Shown: piece after piece, positions 50,943 through 57,981 of the stretch | Layout: every line of letters starts with the position of its first letter | How positions within the stretch are numbered: the stretch's first letter is position 1 | Assembly (NCBI GenBank): GCA_902492755.1 | Contig: CABUNB010000008.1 | Span: 1-57,981 of the forward strand | Direction of reading: 5' to 3' | Length of the DNA: 57,981 nucleotides | Source: an uncultured Collinsella sp. | Lineage (GTDB): Bacteria > Actinomycetota > Coriobacteriia > Coriobacteriales > Coriobacteriaceae | Translations under genes and position numbers: made by a program | Notes under the pieces: model-generated | Database searches by the model: none | What the model was told of the DNA's origin: nothing | The model's input: only the letters and a program-made list of their open reading frames with translations

Positions 50943-50987
50943 CGGCGCGCGCCGCAAGGGACAGGCCCTGCGGCGCGCGCCGTTTTT
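50943..50987 (+). terminator. Strong terminator after the surface protein gene
   Basis: A GC-rich stem (50943-50960 with 50966-50982, one bulge) with a 5-nt loop is followed by five T residues. Confidence 0.95.
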
Positions 50988-51016
50988 AATCTTCGAGATT
51001 GATTATGGAGGGACAT

Positions 51017-51379
51017 ATGCAAATTAGAGGAGAAGCTGCAATTGCCTGTGGGTTCATGGCGGGCTTGGCAACGGGACTGCTGTTCGATGGATGTTTCGAC
51101 AGCTATATCAATCGATTCCGCGACCCTGGTTTTTCGAGAAGCAGGCCCCAAGAACCGGAGCCAGTCTTTCAAAAGATGGCCACGCCGGCCAAGCCCTACA
51201 GCGTGGATACTTCAAAAATCAAGGTAATCGTCACCAAGAACGGCAAAATCTATCACCGCTCTGCGGGATGTAAAAGCCTTCCTCAAAACGCAATTAAAAC
51301 AAGCGTGCCTTTAGCGACCGCGCTCAAACGAGGAAAGATTCCCTGTTCAGCATGTTGCCCGTCGGCGGTTTCGGTTTAG
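51017..51379 (+). CDS. Small membrane-anchored protein with a Cys-rich C-terminal domain
   Basis: A 120-aa protein. A hydrophobic N-terminal segment (AAIACGFMAGLATGLLFDG, about residues 6-24) is a membrane anchor or uncleaved signal. The C-terminal part has KIYHRSAGCKSL followed by KRGKIPCSACCP, the Y-H-x-x-x-C-x-x-L plus P-C-x-x-C pattern found at the ends of some secreted nucleases and competence proteins, possibly metal-binding. I do not assign a function. ATGGAGGG precedes ATG 51017. Confidence 0.75.
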   Translation: MQIRGEAAIACGFMAGLATGLLFDGCFDSYINRFRDPGFSRSRPQEPEPVFQKMATPAKPYSVDTSKIKVIVTKNGKIYHRSAGCKSLPQNAIKTSVPLATALKRGKIPCSACCPSAVSV

Positions 51380-51532
51380 GAGATTCTTCAGGGCTGTTTT
51401 GCAAGGGCATGGGTCCCTGCGGACGCGCGGGTTTAAAAACGTGTCCGCACGCCATGTGACACTTAATTTGCCGCCCTGCTCTGTCGCGATGGCACGTATC
51501 TGAACAACGACCCTCTAAGGAGTTCGATATTG

Positions 51533-51772
51533 ATGAGTGACAGCACCAAGCATCTCGCAAAGAAATGCGTTAAGGACGCGGGGCCGTGCCTTGCGCTGTG
51601 CCTTGCCGGCGCGGCGGTCGCGTTGCTGGCTGTTCTGGGTCCGTTCGACGTGCTCCGAAGCGCCAGCTCTCTGCACGTTTGCATGGCCCTTGCCGGCGCC
51701 ATGATGACCGGCGGCGTGCTCGATCTGATTTTTTGGGTATTTGACCCGTTTGGATGGAAGAACGAGGGGTAA
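51533..51772 (+). CDS. Small two-helix membrane protein of unknown function
   Basis: A 79-aa protein with two hydrophobic segments (about 19-38, LALCLAGAAVALLAVLG; and 47-67, LHVCMALAGAMMTGGVLDLIF), a Lys-rich N-terminus and a short charged tail. No family recognised. CTAAGGAG lies before ATG 51533. The preceding 153-bp gap contains a weak 9-bp hairpin (51419-51448). Confidence 0.65.
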   Translation: MSDSTKHLAKKCVKDAGPCLALCLAGAAVALLAVLGPFDVLRSASSLHVCMALAGAMMTGGVLDLIFWVFDPFGWKNEG

Positions 51773-51857
51773 GCCCTAAGGGATGCAAATGCCGGGGCCG
51801 GCCTGCAATTTCTGCCATCGCTTTGTTCAGAGCCGTACAGCGCGGAGGTGTTGCTTG

Positions 51858-52613
51858 ATGTCCATTTTCGTCACCGGGGACGTTCACGGTATTGCCGAGT
51901 ACGGGGCGAGCCGCTTCTCATCGCGCGCTTGGCCATTGGGCCGAACGCTGGCGCGCGATGACGTGGTGATCGTTGCCGGCGACTTTGGCTTTATATGGAG
52001 CGGCTCGAACACCGACAAATACTGGCTTGACTGGTTTGAGTCCAAGCCCTGGACCACGTGTTTTGTCGACGGCAATCACGAGAACCATCATCTGCTGGCG
52101 GGGCTGCCGGTGCGAGAGTGGAATGGGGGCCTCGTTCACGAGGCTCGCCCGCATGTGCTGCACCTGATGCGCGGCGAGGTGTTCGACATCGCGGGGAGCG
52201 CGGTGCTCATCATGGGCGGCGCCGCGAGCCATGACAAGCAGTGGCGCCGGGAGGGAAAAACTTGGTGGCCCGAGGAAATGCCGAGTGAGGGCGAGATGAA
52301 CCATTGTCGCGCCTCGCTCGATCGCGTGGGCTGGAAGGTTGACTATGTTGTGACTCACGAGGCGCCGGTCGATTTGGCGGACGAACTGTGCATGGAGTGT
52401 AATCGCGAGTTCTACGACGATTCGCTGCAGGCCTTTTTGGGCGAGCTCGACGGGCGGCTCGACTACCGCACCTGGTTCTTTGGCCATTACCATGACGATG
52501 AATGGCGTGATGAAAAGCATCGCCTTATCTACCAGGATATCGTGCCAATCGAAGCGCGGCGCGGCACTGGATTTGGCGAGACGGCGAGCAGCTATTCCGA
52601 GCAAAAACGTTAG
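51858..52613 (+). CDS. Calcineurin-like metallophosphoesterase (first of three)
   Basis: A 251-aa metallophosphoesterase. All five motifs are visible: GDVHG (start), VAGDFGF, DGNHENH, VTHEAP and GHYHDD. The MGGAASHDK..R segment is shared with the third gene of the cluster. Substrate is unknown; related small phosphoesterases act on cyclic nucleotides, phosphoproteins or bacterial stress nucleotides. ATG 51858 is chosen as it directly precedes the first strand; AGGTGTTGCTTG gives a weak ribosome binding site. The second phosphoesterase starts 9 bp downstream. Confidence 0.85.
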   Translation: MSIFVTGDVHGIAEYGASRFSSRAWPLGRTLARDDVVIVAGDFGFIWSGSNTDKYWLDWFESKPWTTCFVDGNHENHHLLAGLPVREWNGGLVHEARPHVLHLMRGEVFDIAGSAVLIMGGAASHDKQWRREGKTWWPEEMPSEGEMNHCRASLDRVGWKVDYVVTHEAPVDLADELCMECNREFYDDSLQAFLGELDGRLDYRTWFFGHYHDDEWRDEKHRLIYQDIVPIEARRGTGFGETASSYSEQKR

Positions 52614-52622
52614 GAGTCCCCA

Positions 52623-53261
52623 ATGATCTGGTTTACCAGCGATACCCACTTTGGGCACGAGAACATGCTACGGCTTAGCGATAGGCCTTGGTCGACTGTT
52701 GCGCAGATGAACGAGGCCATGGTCGCCAACATTAATAGCAAGGTCGCTGTGGATGACGAGCTCTACATCTTGGGCGACTTTAGCTTTAAGATGACGGTCC
52801 AAGACGCTTACGAGCTGCGCAAAAGCATTGCCTGCAAACGCGTCCACCTACTGCCCGGCAACCACGACAAAGACTGGACGCAACCTGCCGTAGCGGATGC
52901 TTTTATCGTCGAGCCGCCCATTTGTGTGCTCAAAATCGATCGGCAGAAAATCGTGCTGAGCCACTATCCCATGGTCGACTGGCAGGGCATGTCGCACGGC
53001 GGCTGGCACCTGCACGGGCATATCCACAGCTGCGGCGGCGCGTACAACAAGTTCAACCTCAGACAGGGGCTGCTGCGCTATGACGTGGGTGTGGACGCTA
53101 ACAGCTACGCCCCGGTAAGTCTGGATGAGCTCAAGTTATGGTTTGCGCAGGTAGATGAGCCGGTGTGTTGCGTTAAATGGCCGTGGTGGGTCAATGCCAC
53201 GGGCGACGAGCAGGTCGAGCACGACCTCGAAGCCTATAAGAGGGAAGTGGTAATCCGATGA
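52623..53261 (+). CDS. Calcineurin-like metallophosphoesterase (second of three)
   Basis: A 212-aa metallophosphoesterase with SDTHFGH at the start, LGDFSF, PGNHDKDW, LSHYPM and HGHIHS. This shape resembles small phage/plasmid phosphoesterases rather than YfcE. It overlaps the third gene by 4 bp (stop within the next ATGA) and follows the first by 9 bp, so the three form an operon. The C-terminal part contains WPWW, possibly a structural extension. TTAGGAG precedes the ATG. Confidence 0.87.
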   Translation: MIWFTSDTHFGHENMLRLSDRPWSTVAQMNEAMVANINSKVAVDDELYILGDFSFKMTVQDAYELRKSIACKRVHLLPGNHDKDWTQPAVADAFIVEPPICVLKIDRQKIVLSHYPMVDWQGMSHGGWHLHGHIHSCGGAYNKFNLRQGLLRYDVGVDANSYAPVSLDELKLWFAQVDEPVCCVKWPWWVNATGDEQVEHDLEAYKREVVIR

Positions 53262-53984
53262 CGGTCTATGTGACGGGCGATATTCACGGTGGCATCGACA
53301 TGCAAAAGCTGCGTGATTGGGATCTTGGGGATAGCCTGACGAGCGACGACTATCTCATCGTTGCTGGCGACTTTGGCTTTCCGTGGGATTTCTCTGCCGA
53401 GGAGTGTGCCGACATCGCTTGGCTGGAGTCGCGCCCCCTATACCGTGCTGTTCGTCGACGGCAACCACGAACGCTACGACCATTGGGCGGAACGCCCCAT
53501 GGAGTTGTGGCACGGTGGGCTGACGCAGCGCCTGTCGGATACCTCGCCCATACGGCGCCTGACGCGCGGCGAGGTTTTTGAGCTCGACGGCTCAACGGTC
53601 TTTACCATGGGCGGCGCCACGAGTGTGGACAAGGAATACCGCGTGCCATATTCCAGCTGGTGGCCGCAGGAGTTGCCGGGTGAGCGCAACTTTGAGGAAG
53701 CGCGGGCAAAGCTCGATAGCGTGGACTGGAAGGTCGACTACGTGATAACCCACACCTGTTCCACGCGCATGCTCTCGCCCACGCTCTATCCGGCACCTGG
53801 CTGGAATTACCCCGCCGTTGATCAGCTTACGGCATTTTTCGATGAGCTGGAGGACCGCTTGGACTACAAGCGCTGGTACTACGGGCATTTTCATCGGGAT
53901 GCCAACCCAGCCGAGCGCCACACCGTGCTCTACGACTGCATCGTTCGCTTGGGTGACGAACTCCAGCCCTGGGATATTTCATAA
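53258..53984 (+). pseudogene. Calcineurin-like metallophosphoesterase (third), frameshifted
   Basis: The first frame (53258 to about 53435) gives TGDIHGG, VAGDFGFPWD and WLESRP; the second, one base off, gives TVLFVDGNHERYDHW, FTMGGATSVDKEYR, VITHTCSTR and GHFHRD to 53984. The shift falls in a run of five C at 53434-53438; with four C the two parts join as SRPYTV, a seamless family sequence. It is either a real frameshift mutation or a homopolymer sequencing error. If intact it would be about 241 aa, closely similar to the first gene of the cluster. Confidence 0.85.
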
Positions 53985-54035
53985 GGACGGGGCGTTTGGG
54001 CTTCGTGACGAACCAAAATCGGCTTGCTAAGGGAT

Positions 54036-54203
54036 TTACTCCCAAGCTGACTTGCGCTCGAGTAACGTTTTCGTAGCTTCAGGCATAGGGGAGTCAAGTA
54101 TTTCGCAAAACGCATCGAACCCCTCTGGTGAAAGATGAGTTGTTGATACTTTGGCAATGTCGTTATCGAGGCGCTCGTCAGGGTGGGCTGCCGTCTGTTG
54201 CAT
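54036..54203 (-). CDS. DUF1778 (TacA-type) antitoxin fragment, in frame with gluQ
   Basis: A possible 55-aa product. The segment HLSPEGFDAFCEILDSP then LLERKSAWE is the conserved C-terminal toxin-binding region of DUF1778 antitoxins, which normally follow a ribbon-helix-helix DNA-binding domain. That N-terminal domain is missing here. GAAAGGAC lies 7 nt before the ATG at 54203, suggesting the fragment was once, or still is, translated on its own. No acetyltransferase (GNAT) toxin gene is next to it. Confidence 0.6.
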   Translation of the reverse strand: MQQTAAHPDERLDNDIAKVSTTHLSPEGFDAFCEILDSPMPEATKTLLERKSAWE

Positions 54204-55217
54204 GTTTGTCCTTTCATCAATAACGATGTTTTCCCGATGCGCGCGGATGACGTCCCAGCTAAAGTGCTCAGCCAGTTGCTCGGCGGTACGCGGTATGGTG
54301 TCCGGCGCGATGCCCGTTTGTCCGGCGAGCCAGCCCAGCAGCGCCTCGGGCGTGCCAAAGCGGGCACGGAGCTCGCCCAGGTCCAGATCGCGATCGCGCT
54401 TGGAAAGACGGCGGCCGTCCGGTGACATGAGCAGCGGAATGTGCGCGTAGTGCGGCGTGGGCAGTCCCAGCAGATGCTGCAGATAGATCTGGCGCGGCGT
54501 GGAGCCCAGCAGGTCGCATCCGCGTACGATCTCGGTAATACCCATGGCAGCGTCATCGACCACAACGGCCAGCTGATAGGCAAACACGCCGTCGCTGCGG
54601 CGCACCAAAAAGTCGCCGCACTCGGTAGCGAGTGCCTCGCATTGGGCCCCGTACGTGCGGTCCACGAATTCGATCACGTCGTCTGCAAGGTCATCGACGG
54701 TGGGCACGCGCAGACGAGTGGCCGGGGCGCGCAGAGCGCTGCGGCGGGCGATTTCTTTGGCAGAAAGGTTTCGGCAGGCGCCGCGGTAGATGGGCGTGCC
54801 GTCGCTGGCATGCGGCGCGCTTGCGGCGTGGAGTTCGGCGCGGGTGCAAAAGCAGGGATAGGTGAGACTGGCGTCTTGCAGCTGGCGCAAGGCGCTCTCG
54901 TACAGGTCTAGGCGATCGTGCTGGTAGTAGGGGCCTTCGTCCCACTCGAGTCCCAGCCAGGCCAGGTCGTCAATCAATTGAGCGGCAAGTTCCGGGCGCT
55001 TGCAGCGATCGTCCAGGTCCTCGATGCGCAACACGATGCTGCCGCCCTGGCTGCGGGCCGAAAGCCACGCACACAGGCAGCTGAACACGTTGCCCAGGTG
55101 CATGCGGCCCGAGGGCGACGGGGCAAAGCGGCCCACGACGGGCGTGGGAACGGAGGCGGGCTGCGTCGTTGGCGCGTCCGCGGCGGGCGTTGCTATGTTG
55201 CGTGCGTTGATGTCCAT
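54036..55217 (-). CDS. gluQ: Glutamyl-Q tRNA(Asp) synthetase fused to an antitoxin tail
   Basis: A 393-aa protein. Residues 28 to about 335 are GluQ, a class I glutamyl-tRNA synthetase paralogue without the anticodon domain: VGRFAPSPSGRMHLGN (HIGH-like), RIEDLDDRC, zinc-binding Cys residues in YPCFCTRAEL, CDLLGSTPRQIYLQ, and LSKRDRDLDLGEL (KMSKS-like). It glutamylates queuosine in tRNA(Asp). The last 55 codons are unrelated and match DUF1778 antitoxins; they have their own ATG and ribosome binding site, yet there is no stop between, so the genes are fused in frame. ATG 55217 was chosen; the longer frame to 55406 is unsupported. Confidence 0.85.
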   Translation of the reverse strand: MDINARNIATPAADAPTTQPASVPTPVVGRFAPSPSGRMHLGNVFSCLCAWLSARSQGGSIVLRIEDLDDRCKRPELAAQLIDDLAWLGLEWDEGPYYQHDRLDLYESALRQLQDASLTYPCFCTRAELHAASAPHASDGTPIYRGACRNLSAKEIARRSALRAPATRLRVPTVDDLADDVIEFVDRTYGAQCEALATECGDFLVRRSDGVFAYQLAVVVDDAAMGITEIVRGCDLLGSTPRQIYLQHLLGLPTPHYAHIPLLMSPDGRRLSKRDRDLDLGELRARFGTPEALLGWLAGQTGIAPDTIPRTAEQLAEHFSWDVIRAHRENIVIDERTNMQQTAAHPDERLDNDIAKVSTTHLSPEGFDAFCEILDSPMPEATKTLLERKSAWE

Positions 55218-55352
55218 GCGGACGAGTATAGCGCGGAGCGCGATGGGGAGGCGTCGCTGTGGACCGCAAGTTGGCGGAGCCGCGCATTGTGCACGGCGGG
55301 CCTGCGGCTCAACGTTTCGATTGCCGCGCACCAACTCAACCCCCAAACGACA

Positions 55353-55388
55353 GAAACCCCGGCAGCTCTTCGCAACTGCCGGGGTTTC
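55353..55388. terminator. Perfect hairpin in the gluQ - DUF2207 gap
   Basis: 55353-55365 pairs perfectly with 55376-55388 (13 bp, loop 10 nt). It lies in the 507-bp gap between divergent genes and has no gene on the strand it could terminate, so it may be an orphan terminator, a leader structure or part of a small RNA. The rest of the gap holds the REP-like element at 55592. Confidence 0.5.
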
Positions 55389-55591
55389 CGCGGAAAAGGG
55401 GGACATGATCCTCGAGCGAACGGCAAAGGGGCAAACCGTTTTCGCTCAACTGCTTTATGCCCTTCGACCGCAGGCTCAAACAGCGTATGCCGCGCCCACA
55501 CAAAGCCGCTACACCTGTGACGGAGCTGTGAAGTGGTGTCTATCGTTGATGTAGGCCGTGCCAAAGAGTGTCCCAAATTGCCGGCAGATAA

Positions 55592-55645
55592 GGAACGTCC
55601 CTAAGTGCCAGACTCGGGTGGGACTTTTGTCCCATTTGACGTTCC
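55592..55645. repeat. Nested palindrome, REP-like element
   Basis: GGAACGTC (55592-55599) pairs with GACGTTCC (55638-55645), and an inner stem TGGGAC/GTCCCA (55619-55624 with 55629-55634) is enclosed. The string GAACGTCCC is shared with the palindrome at the hisE end (12185-12217). Confidence 0.55.
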
Positions 55646-55724
55646 GTTGGCCCAGATATTCGTCATGTGTGCCCGCAAACGTGGGACAATGGCGATGTTG
55701 GTTTTACAGACAAAGGATGTGCCT

Positions 55725-57665
55725 ATGAACGCCCCCGTTGCCAATGCCTGCCGGCAGCGCCGCTTGTTTGCGCGATTCGTTTCCGTCTGCGCGTTTGTCG
55801 CGTTTGCGTTGCTGCTGCCTGTCGCCGCCCACGCCGACGGCTACTCCATGACCCAAACCTATATCGGTGCCACGGTCGAGGCCGATGGATCGCTGACCGT
55901 TGTCGAGGGACGCCAGTTCGATTTCGACGACGACATCAACGGCGTGTTTTGGGAGATCAATGCGGGCACCAACCAGCAGGGCGGCGCGGCGGGCGTCAAT
56001 GTGTTGAGCGTCGAGGAAGACGACACCGCGTTTAACAAGGTCGACAGCGCAAACAAAGGCGACAGCGGCGCCTATACGGTTGAGCAGTCCGACGGCGGCG
56101 TAAAGATCAAGGTTTTCAGCCCCCACGAGAGCGGCGACAGCGCGATCTATTATGTGAGCTACACCATGACCGGTGCGGTTATGAATTGGGCCGATACCGC
56201 CGAGCTCTACTGGAAGTTTGTGGGCGACGGCTGGTCCGCGGATTCCGACGATGTCGAGATGGAAGTGTACTTCGCAAATGCTGCCGCCGGGACGGCGGCC
56301 ATCAAGGGCGATAACTTCCGTGCATGGGGCCACGGCCCGCTGACGGGCGACGTGTCGCTCGATGTGGACGAGCCCATGGTCACCTATACCATTCCCTGCG
56401 TGCATGAGGGCGAATTCGCCGAGGCGCGCATCGCCTTCCCCAGCGATTGGGTGCCGCAGCTTGCCGCTTCGGGCGAAGAGCGCATGTCGACGATCCTGAG
56501 CGAGGAGAAGGCATGGGCCGACGAGGCTAACGCCCGCCGCGCTCACGCTCGCATGATTGCCAATGCACTTGCCGTGCTAAGTGTTGTCGCGGCGGTGGCC
56601 TTTACCGGCACAATCGTTGTGCTCAAGCTGCGCCGTCGCAAACCCAAGCCTCTTTTCCAGGACGAATATTTCCGCGATGTACCTTCGGCCGACCATCCCG
56701 CCGTGCTTTCGGCCCTCATGAGCTGGAACGAGGTGCCCGATCAGGCATATATCGCCACGCTCATGAAGCTCACCGACGACCGTGTGATCAAGCTGGAACA
56801 GGCGACCGTGACCAAGGCCAAGAAGGGTCTGTTGGGGCGCGAAAAAGAAGAGCAGACGTATCGCGTGACGGTGAGTGATGTGGGCTGGAAGTCGGCCAAG
56901 GGCATTGACCGCATGGTGCTCAAGGTCTTCTTTGCCGGTGCTAAGCCCGACGAGAACGGTGATCGCTCGCGCACGTTTGACGAGCTGCAGCACTACGTTA
57001 AGCAGCACGCTACGCCCGTGGGCGACAAACTCGAGGACTATCAGAACACCGTTAAGGGCAAGCTGGCCGATAGCGAGTACGTTGCCTCGGACGGCATTGT
57101 CGCAATGGTGTTTTGTCTGGTTCTTGGTATCCTGATCGCCTTTGTTCCCGTGGGATCCATTTTCTTTACCGACGGCGCACAGGCGAACATTATCGCCGCG
57201 GTTATCTCGGTGCCGATTGTGCTGGTGGGTATTGGCGTGGGCCTTACGTTCCGCCGCTTTACGCCGGAGGGCGCCGAGGTGGCGGCTCGATGCAAGGCGC
57301 TTAAGCATTGGCTCGAGGACTTCACGCGCCTCAAGGAAGCCGTCCCCGGCGATCTGGTCCTGTGGAATAAACTTCTGGTGATGGGTGCGGCGTTGGGCGT
57401 TTCGAGGGAAGTTCTGCGTCAGCTTGCCGAGGCTGTTCCTCCCGAGGTGCGCGAGGCCGACGGTTTCTACGACAATTATCCCTGCTACTGGTGGTACTAC
57501 CATCATTACGGCAACGAGTCGCCGATGGATTCATTCGATGGCGTGTATCACGAGAGCATCCGTGAGCTCGCGTCGAGCTCGGACAGCTCGGGTGGCGGCG
57601 GAGGCGGTGGCTTCTCGGGCGGCGGAGGCGGCGGCGTCGGCGGAGGCGGCGGCGGAACGTTCTAA
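55725..57665 (+). CDS. DUF2207 membrane protein
   Basis: A 646-aa protein. A signal peptide (hydrophobic FVSVCAFVAFALLLPVAAHA, cleavage near residue 35) leads to an extracytoplasmic beta-rich DUF2207 domain (about 36-260, with VEADGSLTVVEGRQFDF). A transmembrane segment near 290-310 (LAVLSVVAAVAFTGTIVVL) precedes a cytoplasmic part, further membrane helices near 460-510, and a Gly-rich C-terminus with a GGGGGFSGGG-type tail, as in many family members. Function unknown. ATG 55725 follows AAAGGA; upstream in-frame starts would add a leader without support. Confidence 0.88.
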   Translation: MNAPVANACRQRRLFARFVSVCAFVAFALLLPVAAHADGYSMTQTYIGATVEADGSLTVVEGRQFDFDDDINGVFWEINAGTNQQGGAAGVNVLSVEEDDTAFNKVDSANKGDSGAYTVEQSDGGVKIKVFSPHESGDSAIYYVSYTMTGAVMNWADTAELYWKFVGDGWSADSDDVEMEVYFANAAAGTAAIKGDNFRAWGHGPLTGDVSLDVDEPMVTYTIPCVHEGEFAEARIAFPSDWVPQLAASGEERMSTILSEEKAWADEANARRAHARMIANALAVLSVVAAVAFTGTIVVLKLRRRKPKPLFQDEYFRDVPSADHPAVLSALMSWNEVPDQAYIATLMKLTDDRVIKLEQATVTKAKKGLLGREKEEQTYRVTVSDVGWKSAKGIDRMVLKVFFAGAKPDENGDRSRTFDELQHYVKQHATPVGDKLEDYQNTVKGKLADSEYVASDGIVAMVFCLVLGILIAFVPVGSIFFTDGAQANIIAAVISVPIVLVGIGVGLTFRRFTPEGAEVAARCKALKHWLEDFTRLKEAVPGDLVLWNKLLVMGAALGVSREVLRQLAEAVPPEVREADGFYDNYPCYWWYYHHYGNESPMDSFDGVYHESIRELASSSDSSGGGGGGGFSGGGGGGVGGGGGGTF

Positions 57666-57679
57666 CGGTCGTAAGCTAT

Positions 57680-57728
57680 GGGATGGGCTTTTCTCGACAG
57701 CCGTCGGGGAAAGCCCATCCCCTTTTTA
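57680..57728 (+). terminator. Terminator after the DUF2207 gene
   Basis: A 12-bp stem (57680-57691 with 57710-57721) with a loop of 18 nt followed by TTTTT at 57723-57727. Confidence 0.88.
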
Positions 57729-57799
57729 TGTGCCAAAATGCGCCGATCCTCCCGCTTTTGCCCGTAGTCCCCTCCATCGGAAGGGGCAGTGGGCAAAAA

Positions 57800-57850
57800 A
57801 TGGCAAATATGAGTACTGTTGCCGAAATGGTTGCATTAATTTGCGCTTAA
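57800..57850 (+). other. Short leader-like reading frame
   Basis: A 16-codon frame, MANMSTVAEMVALICA, follows an AAGGGG site 12-15 bp upstream and ends 5 bp before the base of a terminator-like hairpin. The combination of short frame plus terminator looks like an attenuation leader for a gene beyond the window edge. It could also be chance. Confidence 0.3.
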
Positions 57851-57855
57851 TTACC

Positions 57856-57896
57856 GGCCCCTAATGAGAGTATTTCTCGTTAGGGGCCACTTTTAT
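57856..57896 (+). terminator. Terminator-like hairpin near the window end
   Basis: 57856-57869 pairs with 57875-57888 (14 bp, one G-U) with a 5-nt loop, followed by ACTTTTATT. The last 85 bp of the window show no gene. Confidence 0.8.
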
Positions 57897-57981
57897 TGAA
57901 CATTTGAGGAAATACGTTAGCTCGCCGGTAGCGCGCGGAGTCGTGGTGTAAGAAGCAAGGGAGGGCCATCGCCTAGAATCG

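Overview
The window is GC-rich (visibly lower GC in parts of 24-39 kb) and reads as the chromosome of a Gram-positive actinobacterium. I infer a Collinsella-like member of the Coriobacteriia from codon usage, a mannose-family PTS, a compact his operon that uses HisZ and short-form HisG, FtsB/DivIC- and DUF4342-type proteins, and a sortase-anchored CAP protein. No rRNA gene, CRISPR array or complete insertion sequence is visible.

Layout. 0-3.7 kb: end of a SIS-domain deglycase/isomerase, a complete mannose-family PTS (EIIA, B, C, D) and a FrlC-like sugar epimerase, together suggesting use of an Amadori product or related amino sugar. 3.9-12.2 kb: an essentially complete histidine operon, hisZ-hisG (fused), hisD, hisC, hisB, hisH, hisA, hisF, hisI, a 75-aa small protein and hisE, with a PHP-type histidinol phosphatase convergent at 12.2-13.1 kb. 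13.4-23.5 kb: housekeeping genes (a lone LarC C-terminal domain, YfcE phosphodiesterase, MazG, enolase, FtsB-like protein, Ppx/GppA, tRNA-Leu(UAA), an orphan PTS IIB, a VOC protein, an OmpR/histidine-kinase pair and a DUF4342 protein).

24-47 kb is an accessory region rich in genome-defence genes. It holds an AbiEi/AbiEii toxin-antitoxin pair; a lone protein resembling part of an N6-methylase plus a specificity domain; a VirD4-like ATPase with an unknown partner and a nearby ClpP-like protease; an Eco29kI-type restriction-modification pair; a WYL regulator overlapping a 1531-aa SF1 helicase with a C-terminal HEPN-like motif; and an overlapping pair made of a helicase-nuclease and a protein that may be a divergent PIWI-like protein. 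The last two units are the best candidates for undescribed systems.

47-58 kb: a small acidic protein behind a good promoter, a large Ala-rich coiled-coil/CAP cell-wall protein, small membrane proteins, three tandem calcineurin-like phosphoesterases (the third frameshifted), a glutamyl-Q-tRNA(Asp) synthetase fused in frame to a DUF1778 antitoxin tail, and a DUF2207 membrane protein. Several palindromic, REP/MITE-like hairpins lie between genes throughout.
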